DNA of 64,000 nt, from positions 4,452,158 to 4,516,157 of the forward strand of contig NZ_CP012036.1 of assembly GCF_001298445.1 (NCBI RefSeq), given 5' to 3'. The first letter of the stretch is position 1; each line of letters starts with the position of its first letter. This document shows, in pieces, positions 17,813 through 26,246 of this stretch. The notes beneath the pieces are model-generated. The model ran no database searches. It saw only the letters and a program-made list of their open reading frames with translations, and was not told the origin of the DNA. This stretch comes from Nostoc piscinale CENA21 (GTDB lineage Bacteria; Cyanobacteriota; Cyanobacteriia; Cyanobacteriales; Nostocaceae). Both the position numbers and the translations under genes were made by a program.

Positions 17813-17937
17813 AAAACTTTTCCCCTACTCCCTACTCCTAGTCCCTAACCTCTAACCCCTACCCCATTGGGCAAATTAACTGTTAATTTTTTAGTTGTTG
17901 GGGTTTATCACAAAAACTACTAACAACTTGATTAAAA

Positions 17938-19830
17938 ATGTTAGCTCTGTTAAAAACAATCCGAGAAGCGATCGCCAATTGGTGGTCAGATTTCACCCTC
18001 CAAACTAAGCTGTTAGCTGTTGCCACTTTGGTGGTTTCTTTGGTGATGAGTGGTCTGACCTTTTGGGCTGTAAATACAATTCAGCAAGATGCACGTTTGA
18101 ATGACACCCGATTCGGCCGCGACTTGGGACTGCTGCTTGCTGCTAACGTTACCCCCCTCATTGCAGAAAATAATCTCACTGAGATTGCCCAATTTTCCCA
18201 AAGATTTTATAGCAGTACTTCCAGCGTGAGGTATATGCTTTACGCTGACGAAGGCGGCAAAATCTTTTTCGGGATTCCCTTTTGGGAACCAGAGGTGGAA
18301 AACTCTTTATTGACAATTGAGCGGCGGATACAATTACCAGAAGATTACCCTGGTAATGACGATAAGCCAATGGTGCGGCAACATAACACCCCAGATGGCA
18401 TTGTCACGGATGTATTTGTCCCCCTCATCGTCAACAAAAAATACTTGGGTGTTTTGGCTATTGGCATCAACCCCAACCAAACGGCAGTTATTTCTACTAA
18501 CTTTACCCGTGATGTTACCATCGCCGTGTTTATCACAATTTGGGTAATGGTGATCTTGGCAGGGGTAATTAATGCTTTAACCATCACCAAGCCGATTAAA
18601 GAACTGCTAGTTGGTGTCAAACAAATCGCCACCGGGAATTTTAAGCAGCGCATCGATTTACCCCTAGGCGGTGAACTCGGAGAGTTAATCCTTAGTTTTA
18701 ATGATATGGCAGAGCGTCTAGAACGCTATGAAGAACAAAATATTGAGGAACTAACTGCCGAAAAAGCCAAACTCGAAACTTTAGTTTCTACTATCGCCGA
18801 TGGTGCTGTGTTGATTGATAACAACATGCAGGTAATTTTAGTCAACCCCACAGCCAGAAGGATTTTCGGCTGGGACGGTCATGATGTAGTTGGTAGTAAT
18901 GTCCTGCATCAATTACCACCAGCCATTCAGATGGAAATCACCCGTCCCTTGTACGAAATGGCTGCGGGTGAATGCGACAGTGCTGAGTTCCGCATTCATC
19001 TTAACCAACCAACTAAACGCACCATTCGGATTTTATTAACTACGGTACTTAATTTACAACGGGAAAGTATTAAAGGAATTGCGATTACTGTACAAGATAT
19101 TACACGGGAAGTAGAACTCAACGAAGCCAAAAGCCAATTTATCAGCAACGTTTCTCACGAACTGCGGACACCGTTATTCAATATCAAATCTTTTATTGAA
19201 ACTCTGCACGACTACGGCGAAGATTTGAGTATAGAACAGCGTCAAGATTTTCTCAAAACCGTTAACCATGAAACCGATCGCCTGACTCGTTTGGTTAACG
19301 ATGTTTTAGACTTATCTAAGTTAGAATCTGGTCGCAGTTACAACTTTGATGGTGTAGACCTCGCCCAAGCCATCGAACAAACCCTGCGGACTTATCAACT
19401 CAACGCTAAAGATAAAGGTATTGAACTCATTCAAGAAGTTGCCCCTAGTTTACCGCTGGTCATGGGTAATTATGATTTGTTACTCCAAGTCTTAGCTAAC
19501 TTGGTCGGAAATGCTCTGAAATTTACCAAAGCTGGCGGTAAAGTTGCTCTCCGCGCCTACCAATTAGATCCCAAACCCCATTCCCAAAATCAATCTCCCC
19601 GTGTGCGCGTGGAAGTAGCTGATACTGGTATTGGTATTGCTTCCGAAGACCAGCAAGCCATTTTTGACCGCTTCTTCCGCGTCGAAAACCGAGTCCACAC
19701 TTTAGAAGGTACGGGCTTGGGTTTATCAATTGTCAGAAATATTGTGGAAAGACATGGTAGTAAAGTTCACTTGGTTAGTGAAGTTGGCATAGGGACAACT
19801 TTCTGGTTTGATTTAGCTTTATGTGATTAG
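17938..19830 (+). CDS. nblS: Sensor histidine kinase NblS (Hik33/DspA family)
   Basis: This 630-residue kinase has a membrane segment at about residues 25-47, a periplasmic sensor of about 150 residues, and a second segment at about 195-218. A HAMP domain follows (NALTITKPIKELLVGVKQIATGNFKQRI), then a PAS domain at about 280-390. HisKA has the phosphorylated His407 in SHELRTPLFNIK, and the ATPase domain has NLVGNALKFT, DTGIGI and GTGLGLSIV. The layout and position after purD match NblS/Hik33. That kinase controls responses to high light, nutrient limitation, cold and osmotic stress, including phycobilisome degradation, by signalling to the RpaB/NblR-type regulators. The length fits the family. 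Confidence 0.93.
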   Translation: MLALLKTIREAIANWWSDFTLQTKLLAVATLVVSLVMSGLTFWAVNTIQQDARLNDTRFGRDLGLLLAANVTPLIAENNLTEIAQFSQRFYSSTSSVRYMLYADEGGKIFFGIPFWEPEVENSLLTIERRIQLPEDYPGNDDKPMVRQHNTPDGIVTDVFVPLIVNKKYLGVLAIGINPNQTAVISTNFTRDVTIAVFITIWVMVILAGVINALTITKPIKELLVGVKQIATGNFKQRIDLPLGGELGELILSFNDMAERLERYEEQNIEELTAEKAKLETLVSTIADGAVLIDNNMQVILVNPTARRIFGWDGHDVVGSNVLHQLPPAIQMEITRPLYEMAAGECDSAEFRIHLNQPTKRTIRILLTTVLNLQRESIKGIAITVQDITREVELNEAKSQFISNVSHELRTPLFNIKSFIETLHDYGEDLSIEQRQDFLKTVNHETDRLTRLVNDVLDLSKLESGRSYNFDGVDLAQAIEQTLRTYQLNAKDKGIELIQEVAPSLPLVMGNYDLLLQVLANLVGNALKFTKAGGKVALRAYQLDPKPHSQNQSPRVRVEVADTGIGIASEDQQAIFDRFFRVENRVHTLEGTGLGLSIVRNIVERHGSKVHLVSEVGIGTTFWFDLALCD

Positions 19831-19831
19831 A

Positions 19832-20218
19832 TTACTGTTTTTGGGCGCAACCTTCTAACACTTTATTACCCAATATCAAAACAGCCGAGTAAGGGTAGTT
19901 TTTATCTGACATTCCATCACTACAAGCACTAACTTTTTGTAAAATCAATGTATTGTTACCCCTGAGTCGGTAAACTCTAACCAAATCCGCAGGGCGACCT
20001 TGGGCTGCTAGAGGTTGGACATAAGGGAATGTTTGTTTTTTCACCTCCGGCGAAGAGTAAACAATGCCATTTTTACTAACAGTTACACTCCAAAAAGGTT
20101 CTGTACCTAAAGCGATAAATTTTTCACTACGAGGAGTGACTGCTTGCAAACTAGAAGTGTACGCCAGTAAACTAGCATTCAGTCCCAAAAAAGCGATGTA
20201 AGGGATAAAAGCTTTCAT
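19832..20218 (-). CDS. Secreted small protein with a GTEPFW motif
   Basis: This 128-residue protein has an N-terminal signal-like segment (MKAFIPYIAFLGLNASLLAYTSS). The mature part carries GTEPFWSVTVSKNGIVYSSP and two cysteines, ACSDGMSD and EGCAQKQ, that could form a disulfide. The GTEPFW.V motif is one I associate with small COG3650-like exported proteins, often found with META/HslJ domains; this is recall, not a search. It ends 1 base from the nblS stop, convergent with it. No function is assigned. Confidence 0.65.
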   Translation of the reverse strand: MKAFIPYIAFLGLNASLLAYTSSLQAVTPRSEKFIALGTEPFWSVTVSKNGIVYSSPEVKKQTFPYVQPLAAQGRPADLVRVYRLRGNNTLILQKVSACSDGMSDKNYPYSAVLILGNKVLEGCAQKQ

Positions 20219-20256
20219 TGCTTAAGATTGTTAGAGGATAAATATTTTGACTTTTT

Positions 20257-20279
20257 ACTTTTGCCTTGTTGTACTAGCC
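20257..20279. repeat. 23-bp repeat shared with 16338-16360
   Basis: The block ACTTTTGCCTTGTTGTACTA plus GCC is identical at both positions. It covers the stop-codon region of the methyltransferase that ends at 20274. A looser T-rich relative occurs near 2790-2815. Confidence 0.7.
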
Positions 20280-21071
20280 TCTTGCCTCACCAGTATGCCG
20301 GGTAGCAACACACATCAGCGATAAGGCTGCTTGTGGTGAATTGGGATTTATCCCCGACAAACATTGAGCCAAGCGATACTTCCATTCTGACTGACCGTAA
20401 TTACCCTCAAAAGTTTCTGTACCCAACTGATGATTGTGAGGGTAAGTTTTTACAGTAAACCCCAGGGGTTCTAAAGTTCTGGGAAACATTTCTGTTGTGA
20501 CTCCATCCCCTGGAAGATGATGAACTTCGGTGGCTAGTCTCCAGTTTTGTTCATCGGCTGAAGCATGACCACCGCGTTTAATTAATCGGTAAAGTCCTAA
20601 ACGCAATTGCCATAAACACATACCCAAGCCTTGAAAATTCCAAGCACTGCGATGAGGATCATGGTCGGTGATTAAAATTCCCCCAGGAAGAACTAAACGC
20701 GCTGCTTCTGCTAAAACCACATCCATCTGATCACAATGATGCAAAGTGGCATTTACCACCGCAATATCAGCAAAATCAGAGATAAAAGGCAAGTTATGTG
20801 CATCTGCTAACACAGGTACATAGCCAAGACTTTGCGCCATTTCTAGTCCGCCATAACTCACATCCACACCAATGAGTAATTTTGGTTTACCGCCTAGTGT
20901 GGCAAAGAGATTACCAGGGCCGCAACCAATGTCTACTACAATTTTGTCATCCCAACTACCCGTGGCGGCTTGCCAGAGAGATTTGAATATATCGCTACGG
21001 TGACAAGCTTCAAAGTAGTTTTTTGCCCATTCAGGATGCCCAAAGTAATAACTATTAGCTTCAATTGCCAA
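20274..21071 (-). CDS. Class I SAM-dependent methyltransferase, likely longer at the N-terminus
   Basis: The 265 residues include the SAM-binding loop VVDIGCGPGNLFATL at about residue 45, LLIGVDVSYGGLEMAQ for the ribose Asp, ADIAVVNATLHHCDQMDVVLAEAARLVLPGGILITDHDP, and a helical C-terminal half. The substrate is unknown. A TTG start at 21071 has no ribosome site. The frame stays open upstream to about 21179 and encodes VIKAAEYSTLKPYLASN..., directly after a strong GGAGG at 21185-21189. At the expected position, however, only ATA, GTT or ATC codons are found, not a standard start. The true protein is probably about 36 residues longer. Confidence 0.82.
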   Translation of the reverse strand: MAIEANSYYFGHPEWAKNYFEACHRSDIFKSLWQAATGSWDDKIVVDIGCGPGNLFATLGGKPKLLIGVDVSYGGLEMAQSLGYVPVLADAHNLPFISDFADIAVVNATLHHCDQMDVVLAEAARLVLPGGILITDHDPHRSAWNFQGLGMCLWQLRLGLYRLIKRGGHASADEQNWRLATEVHHLPGDGVTTEMFPRTLEPLGFTVKTYPHNHQLGTETFEGNYGQSEWKYRLAQCLSGINPNSPQAALSLMCVATRHTGEARG

Positions 21072-21632
21072 GGTTTTTTGCGAGATGGGATAAGTTAAAA
21101 TGCTTTGTGCATCTAAGTCAGCATTAATGTTAGATGCCAGGTAAGGTTTGAGGGTGGAATATTCAGCAGCTTTGATAACTATTACCTCCTTTTACGTAAG
21201 AAATTAGGAAAATTGGTAAACAAAAACTGAGCCAAGCTATTGATTTGGCTATAATTTTTGTCTTCTGCACAATCCGATTTACCTGGGCTGAACGCTGAAT
21301 TTTAAGTTGTTGATATTACTTACTTTTTTTCAATTAACCTATCCTGCTTTTTCTACGTAAGTCTTCCGTAAAATTTCGCAATTACTAGTTTTCATTGTTT
21401 CTGCATAAGGTTAATAAATTTAAGATTGAATATTTTTGAAATTATACAAAGTTGAGGAAAAGTACGTGTTTTAATTTAATGCTAAATCTTATACATTTTT
21501 TGATTTTATGGGTGTGAATTCAGGAAGATTGGCAATTTTGCAATTTCAGAAGAAGCAATTATCTGGGAGAATAACTTAAAGCAGATTTCAAGTTCTTGAA
21601 GCTGCTGTAAAGCCAATTATGATGAATTAGTA
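21072..21632. other. Intergenic region, 560 bp, partly unannotated coding
   Basis: Bases 21072-21179 are probably coding on the minus strand (N-terminal extension of the methyltransferase, see that entry). The remainder is AT-rich and carries the promoters of two divergent genes. I see no RNA gene or repeat. Confidence 0.5.
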
Positions 21633-22430
21633 ATGCCCAAAGTTCAGGTTAACGGAATTGACATATTTTACGAAGTTAAAGGTACTGGCGAACCTGTGTT
21701 GTTGATTGCAGGCTTTATGTGCGATCGCACTTATTGGTCGCTATTATTGCCACACCTAATTTCTCGGTATCAAGTTATTCGTTTTGACAACCGAGGTATC
21801 GGTCAAAGTTCTATTCCTAATAGTCCTTATAGCACTCAAGAAATGGCTCAAGATACCGCAGCACTACTAGACATTCTTGGTCTCAAACAAGCACATATAA
21901 TCGGTCATTCAATGGGTGGTCAAATCGCCCAAGAATTAGCTTTGTTGTATCCTGGAAAAGTCAAAAATTTAATTTTACTTTCTTCTTTAGCTAAAGGTAA
22001 TGAGCGATTTAATAGTTTAATTGAGACTTGGGGTAATCTTGCCGGGAAAATAGATTTAATGTTATATGAAAAGCTAATATTACCTTGGATATTTACTGAT
22101 AATTTTTATGCTATCCCAGAAATGGTAGACCAACTAATTGAATGGGCAATAAACTATCCTTTTGCCCCGACAACACAAGGAATCTACCATCAAAGCCGCG
22201 CCATTATTAATCATGACACAACAGAGAGAATTAAAAATATTCATTGTCCAACTTTAGTCATGGTTGGTAAACAAGATATTCTCACGCCTGTAGCATTTTC
22301 TGAAAAACTTGCTCAAAATATTCCTCAAGCTGAACTACAAGTGATTGAACATGGTGGTCATGGCTGTTTAATTGAATCCACAGAAATAGTTGCTCAAGCT
22401 ATACTCAATTTTTTAAGTAAATTTAAATAA
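21633..22430 (+). CDS. Alpha/beta hydrolase
   Basis: The 265-residue protein has the alpha/beta hydrolase fold order. The oxyanion region LLIAGFMCD is at about residue 24, and FDNRGIGQS follows. The nucleophile elbow GHSMGGQ has Ser at about residue 92. The late acid sits in VGKQDILTP and the catalytic His in EHGGHGCLIE near the end. It is cytoplasmic, with no signal peptide. Proteins of this sequence type include small esterases, 3-oxoadipate enol-lactonase-like enzymes and others, so the substrate cannot be told. A methyltransferase gene follows 26 bases later on the same strand, suggesting an operon of two small-molecule modifying enzymes. Confidence 0.88.
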   Translation: MPKVQVNGIDIFYEVKGTGEPVLLIAGFMCDRTYWSLLLPHLISRYQVIRFDNRGIGQSSIPNSPYSTQEMAQDTAALLDILGLKQAHIIGHSMGGQIAQELALLYPGKVKNLILLSSLAKGNERFNSLIETWGNLAGKIDLMLYEKLILPWIFTDNFYAIPEMVDQLIEWAINYPFAPTTQGIYHQSRAIINHDTTERIKNIHCPTLVMVGKQDILTPVAFSEKLAQNIPQAELQVIEHGGHGCLIESTEIVAQAILNFLSKFK

Positions 22431-22456
22431 TCAGTTTACTTCTAATTAAATAAATT

Positions 22457-23281
22457 ATGGAAAACCTCAAACAAACAATAGCCAGCTTTGCAAAAAAAGA
22501 TTTGGAAGTGAGGAAAAATTGGTACTCGCCAGCAGCCGAGGCTTATAACAAAGCTAGACCTCGTTATCCCCAAGATTTCATTGAACAAGTTATCCAAATT
22601 TCCCAATTAACTAAAGATTCCAGAATTTTGGAAGTAGGATGTGGCCCTGGAACAGCAACAATTTCATTTGCTCAATTAGGTTATTCAATGCTTTGTTTAG
22701 AACCAAATCCAGATTTTTATGAATTAGCTCAACAGAATTGTCTCTCATATCCAAATGTGGAAATTCAAAATACATCTTTTGAAGAATGGAGTTTGCAATC
22801 TGAACAGTTTGATGCTGTTTTAGCTGCTAGTTCTTTCCACTGGATACCAGCAGAGGTAGGATATCCCAAAGCAGCAAGTGCTTTAAAAGCAAACGGTCAT
22901 TTACTTTTATTCTGGAATAAGGAATTACAACCTAGTTATGAAGTTTATCAAAGCTTGTCGGCAGTTTATCAAAAACACGCGCCATCCCTTGACCGTTATG
23001 AAGATTGGGAAGCGCAACAAAAAGTATTTCAAGAGTTTGGCAATATATTAATTGATTCAGGAAAATTTCAAGATATTCAGTTTGGGCAAGTTAAATCTGA
23101 GGTAGTTTATAGCACCGATGAATATTTAACGCTGCTCAATACTTATTCTCCTTATCTCAAATTAGAGCCAGATATTAAAAAAGCGTTATTTTCGGAATTA
23201 AGTCAACGAATTAATAATGAATTTGGTGGGAGTTTACAACTTTCATATATCTCGGCTTTTCATATTGGCAGAAAAATTTAA
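22457..23281 (+). CDS. Class I SAM-dependent methyltransferase
   Basis: This 274-residue protein contains the SAM loop ILEVGCGPGTATISFAQLG at about residue 58 and the acidic end of strand 2 in LCLEPNPDF. FDAVLAASSFHWIPAEVGYPKAASALKANGHLLLFWNK is the usual post-motif block with an FHW variant. It belongs to the YcgJ/trans-aconitate-like methyltransferase sequence group by appearance; the substrate is unknown. It is probably co-transcribed with the hydrolase ending 26 bases upstream. A hairpin followed by T residues at 23373-23404 can terminate it. Confidence 0.87.
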   Translation: MENLKQTIASFAKKDLEVRKNWYSPAAEAYNKARPRYPQDFIEQVIQISQLTKDSRILEVGCGPGTATISFAQLGYSMLCLEPNPDFYELAQQNCLSYPNVEIQNTSFEEWSLQSEQFDAVLAASSFHWIPAEVGYPKAASALKANGHLLLFWNKELQPSYEVYQSLSAVYQKHAPSLDRYEDWEAQQKVFQEFGNILIDSGKFQDIQFGQVKSEVVYSTDEYLTLLNTYSPYLKLEPDIKKALFSELSQRINNEFGGSLQLSYISAFHIGRKI

Positions 23282-23372
23282 AATTATGCAACTTATAGCA
23301 GGAGGCAGGAGGTAGGGAATAGTAAGAGGATGTGTGTAATTAATTCTATGTGAATACTTACCCAATTTTTAA

Positions 23373-23404
23373 AAATATGAGTCTTTTAGATAAGACTCAT
23401 ATTT
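23373..23404. terminator. Bidirectional hairpin terminator between convergent genes
   Basis: Thirteen-base arms (AAATATGAGTCTT / AAGACTCATATTT) flank a 6-base loop. On the plus strand the hairpin is followed by TTATTTT. On the minus strand it overlaps the stop codon of the gene ending at 23397 and is followed by a run of T. Confidence 0.8.
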
Positions 23405-24122
23405 TATTTTGGAAATATACGTAGGATGTTTTAGCGACAGCAGAAGACATATACCGCAAAGCTTTTGGTGTGGGAAAATCACAACCAACCACTTCTGAGA
23501 GTTTCTCCTTTAATCGGATGGAGAATTTTTTTTCCCTTAATAACTGCTCTAACTCGGCAATTCGCGCTTGTAAAGGAGCCATCATTGCTTCAACTTCAGT
23601 CATAGAATAGCGAATAGGAATGTGCTGGGGACAATTCTCACTCATGGCTTCGACATGAAACAGAATTGCTCGTTCAATTTCTGCTGGGTAGTCGGGGATT
23701 CGGAGTTGTTCAATCAAAACAGCATCACCTTCAATATATTCGGCGGTTCCCCAGATTTTGATACGTTTTCGATGGCGGTAATCCATTAAAAATATAAATG
23801 CTTTGGCTTCTCCTGATAAGTTACCGACTGTGATGTACTGCACATTTCCAGAAAAGTCAGCAAAGCCCAAGGTTTTGTCATTTATGACTTTGAGAAAGCC
23901 AGGCGCTCCGCCGCGAAACTGGATATATGGATAGCCATTAGAACTGACTGTTCCTAAATAAAATCCATCAAGATGAGCAATAAATTCTGCAATTTGTGGG
24001 GTAATTGAATCATTAGCTGGGCCATTGGCAATGTAGCGTTCGTAAGTTTGCCGCGAACCCCTTTTTAACTGTGCGGCTTGAACTTCTGGCGTAAAAGCAA
24101 TTTCTCCAAATTTACGCGGCAT
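23397..24122 (-). CDS. Pyridoxamine 5'-phosphate oxidase-like flavin-binding protein
   Basis: The 241-residue protein has the split-barrel pattern of the pyridoxamine-phosphate oxidase superfamily. FYLGTVSSNGYPYIQFRGGAPGFLKVINDKTLGFADFSGN corresponds to the flavin-binding strands, and AKAFIFLMDYRHRKRIKIWGTAEYI to the later ones. The C-terminal 60 residues are helical and charged. Such proteins bind FMN or F420-like cofactors and act as oxidoreductases of unknown substrate in most bacteria. It contains an in-frame run of eight A (coding strand, near 23526-23533) without a frameshift, useful for comparison with the broken genes in this window. It is cytoplasmic and transcribed alone. Confidence 0.85.
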   Translation of the reverse strand: MPRKFGEIAFTPEVQAAQLKRGSRQTYERYIANGPANDSITPQIAEFIAHLDGFYLGTVSSNGYPYIQFRGGAPGFLKVINDKTLGFADFSGNVQYITVGNLSGEAKAFIFLMDYRHRKRIKIWGTAEYIEGDAVLIEQLRIPDYPAEIERAILFHVEAMSENCPQHIPIRYSMTEVEAMMAPLQARIAELEQLLREKKFSIRLKEKLSEVVGCDFPTPKALRYMSSAVAKTSYVYFQNKI

Positions 24123-24463
24123 AATGCACTCCTAAGTAAACTTTACGAGGGTAGACACCAACTCTTGATACCAATTCGCAATTCGCAATTCGCAATGACG
24201 CTCGCAGGCTCGCTACCGCTTCGCTAACGCAATTGATAAATCCTGACTTGACAAGGGTTTCTGGGTTTGGATCTGTATCAGAATTTTAGTGAATTGGTAT
24301 GAGATAGGCAATTTTTTTTATTAGTACAAATCGGCGGAAGCAAGCGGAAGTATGTCTTCTTTTACAAAAAATTGGAGGCTAAAGTTCCCAGATTTACCCT
24401 AAATTAAACAAAGTCGCTTTTAAAGGGCGAGGAACCTCAAACTCATATTTTCGGTAAACTAGC
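24123..24463. other. Intergenic region, 340 bp, with heptanucleotide repeats
   Basis: At about 24174-24199 there are three direct copies of the heptamer AATTCGC. An ACGCTCGCAGGCTCGCTACCGC type sequence with inverted pairing follows, up to about 24232. Both are typical of Nostoc-type intergenic repeats. ACCAATTC / GAATTGGT inverted ends lie at about 24172 and 24293. No gene is seen. Confidence 0.6.
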
Positions 24464-25093
24464 ATGAGTGGCAAATTAATTGTATTTGAAGGTGTGGAAG
24501 GCTGCGGAAAAACAACCCAAATGCAGCTTTGTTGTCAGTGGCTAGAAAGTTTGGGTATTTCAGTAATTGTCACTCGTGAACCTGGGGGAACAGAGTTGGG
24601 TATACATTTGCGGCGTTTATTGTTGGAGAAGTCGGAGGATAAACCAGTTGCAGATGTAACGGAATTGTTATTATATGCAGCAGATCGCGCCCAGCATGTT
24701 GAACAAGAACTCAAACCCAATTTAGCAGCGGGAAAATATATATTATGCGATCGCTACATTGATTCTACCGTTGCTTACCAAGGTTACGGTCGGGGTTTGA
24801 ATATGAGTTTAATTGAAAAACTCAACGATATTGCTACATCTGGCTTAACTAGTGATTTGACAATTTGGTTAGATGTAGATGTTGAGGTGGGATTTAGCCG
24901 CAAACGTGGCGACGCAGCAGGTTTAGACCGCATTGAACAAGAAACCATCGCTTTTCATCGCCGTGTTCAACAAGGATATAGCCAGTTAGCTGCGGCGCAT
25001 CCATCCCGCATTGTGCGAGTTGATGGTAGTTTGAGTAAAGAAACTGTCAGTAGTTTAATTCAAGAAATTCTGCGCCAACGCTTGCAAGTTTAA
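24464..25093 (+). CDS. tmk: Thymidylate kinase
   Basis: The 209-residue P-loop kinase phosphorylates dTMP to dTDP for DNA synthesis. The P-loop FEGVEGCGKTTQ is at residue 8, and the DR-type motif VTREPGGTELG at about residue 35. Next are the LLYAADRAQHVEQ block, YILCDRYIDSTVAYQGYGRGL, TIWLDVDVEVGFSRKRG, and the lid and C-terminal helix. The DRYIDST.AYQG signature is diagnostic. The start ATG at 24464 puts the P-loop in the usual place. holB follows 81 bases later on the same strand, as in many bacteria where tmk and holB are neighbours. Confidence 0.96.
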   Translation: MSGKLIVFEGVEGCGKTTQMQLCCQWLESLGISVIVTREPGGTELGIHLRRLLLEKSEDKPVADVTELLLYAADRAQHVEQELKPNLAAGKYILCDRYIDSTVAYQGYGRGLNMSLIEKLNDIATSGLTSDLTIWLDVDVEVGFSRKRGDAAGLDRIEQETIAFHRRVQQGYSQLAAAHPSRIVRVDGSLSKETVSSLIQEILRQRLQV

Positions 25094-25174
25094 ACAGGTG
25101 ATGCACACCCAAACCCCATTACAGAAAAATTTGTGTCTCCATCAAAGCAAGCTGGCTCAATTTACAATTGACTA

Positions 25175-26144
25175 ATGAGTAACAATCCATTTGCACAACT
25201 TGTTGGACAACAGCAAGCTATAGAATTACTCACTGAGGCTGTGAGACAAAATCGAGTTGCACCAGCTTATTTGTTTGTGGGAACAGATGGTGTAGGCAGA
25301 AGTTTAGCGGCTCGGTGTTTTGTCGAGTTCTTATTTTCTAGTGCAGTTGAGACACATTTGGTTGCGTCGGTGCAGAATCGAGTACGTCAAGGAAATCATC
25401 CTGATTTGTTGTGGGTACAGCCAACATATCAATATCAAGGGCAAAGATTAACAGCCGCCGAAGCAGCAGAAAAAAAAATTGAAGCGCAAAGCACCGCCTT
25501 TAATTCGGTTAGAACAAATTCGGGAAATTACAGAGTTTCTTAGTCGTCCAGCTTTAGAAGCACCAAGAAACGTGGTGGTATTAGAAGAAGCGCAAACAAT
25601 GGCGGAACCAGCCGCAAATGCACTACTAAAAACTTTAGAAGAACCAGGACAAGCAACAATTATTTTAATTGCACCTGCGCCGGAGTCGGTTTTGCCAACT
25701 TTGGTTTCACGCTGTCAAAAGATTCCTTTTTATTGTTTAGATACAGCAGCTTTAACTCAGGTATTACTGCAAACAAATCATCCAGAAATTTTGCAGCATC
25801 CGACTGTGTTGAGTATAGCGGCTGGTAGTCCCGGAAATGCGATCGCCTGTTATGAACAATTACAAGTTATTCCTTCTGAGTTACTTACACACCTCAGTAC
25901 AGCCCCAAAATCTGCCCGCCATGCTTTAGAACTAGCTAAAACAATTGACAAGGATTTAGATACAGAATCACAACTATGGTTAATTGATTACCTGCAACAT
26001 TCTTATTGGCAAAAATGGCATCAACCAGGAATTATTCAGCAGCTAGAACAAGCACGTAAGGCACTTTTAGTTTATGCCCAACCTCGTTTAGTTTGGGAAT
26101 GTACTTTATTATCTGTACATCAACAATGCAATGTGCAGAACTAA
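25175..26144 (+). CDS. holB: DNA polymerase III subunit delta' (HolB), frameshifted at a 9-A tract
   Basis: The first 101 residues (NNPFAQLVGQQQAIELLTEAV, YLFVGTDGVGRSLAARCFVEF) are the start of a delta' clamp-loader subunit; the P-loop is the degenerate GTDGVGRS. At the A9 tract (25470-25478) the frame ends after a short nonsense tail. In the next frame the gene continues from LKRKAPPLIRLEQIREITEF through VVVLEEAQTMAEPAANALLKTLEEP and SRCQKIPF to the stop at 26144. Removing one A gives one continuous protein of about 322 residues. HolB is needed for chromosome replication, so the break is unlikely to be a true null. Sequencing error or transcriptional slippage on A9 are the options. Confidence 0.9.
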
Positions 26145-26147
26145 ATG

Positions 26148-26159
26148 AGGACTTACGCA
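26148..26159 (+). repeat. Dispersed 12-mer AGGACTTACGCA
   Basis: This is an exact copy of the terminal inverted repeat of the 150-bp element at 55036-55185. It is followed here by a repeat-like ACACGCAAGCGGCTTCCCGC stretch rather than a full element. Confidence 0.7.
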
Positions 26160-26246
26160 CAGTCCAAGAAAAATCTTAGACACGCAAGCGGCTTCCCGCA
26201 GGGAACTACAGAGACACAGAGTTCAAATTTAAATTTAATACATAGT

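Noticed and set aside
24172..24300. Possible CRISPR-like repeated AATTCGC words
   Set aside because: Contiguous heptamers without unique spacers; these are short tandem repeats typical of Nostoc-type gaps.
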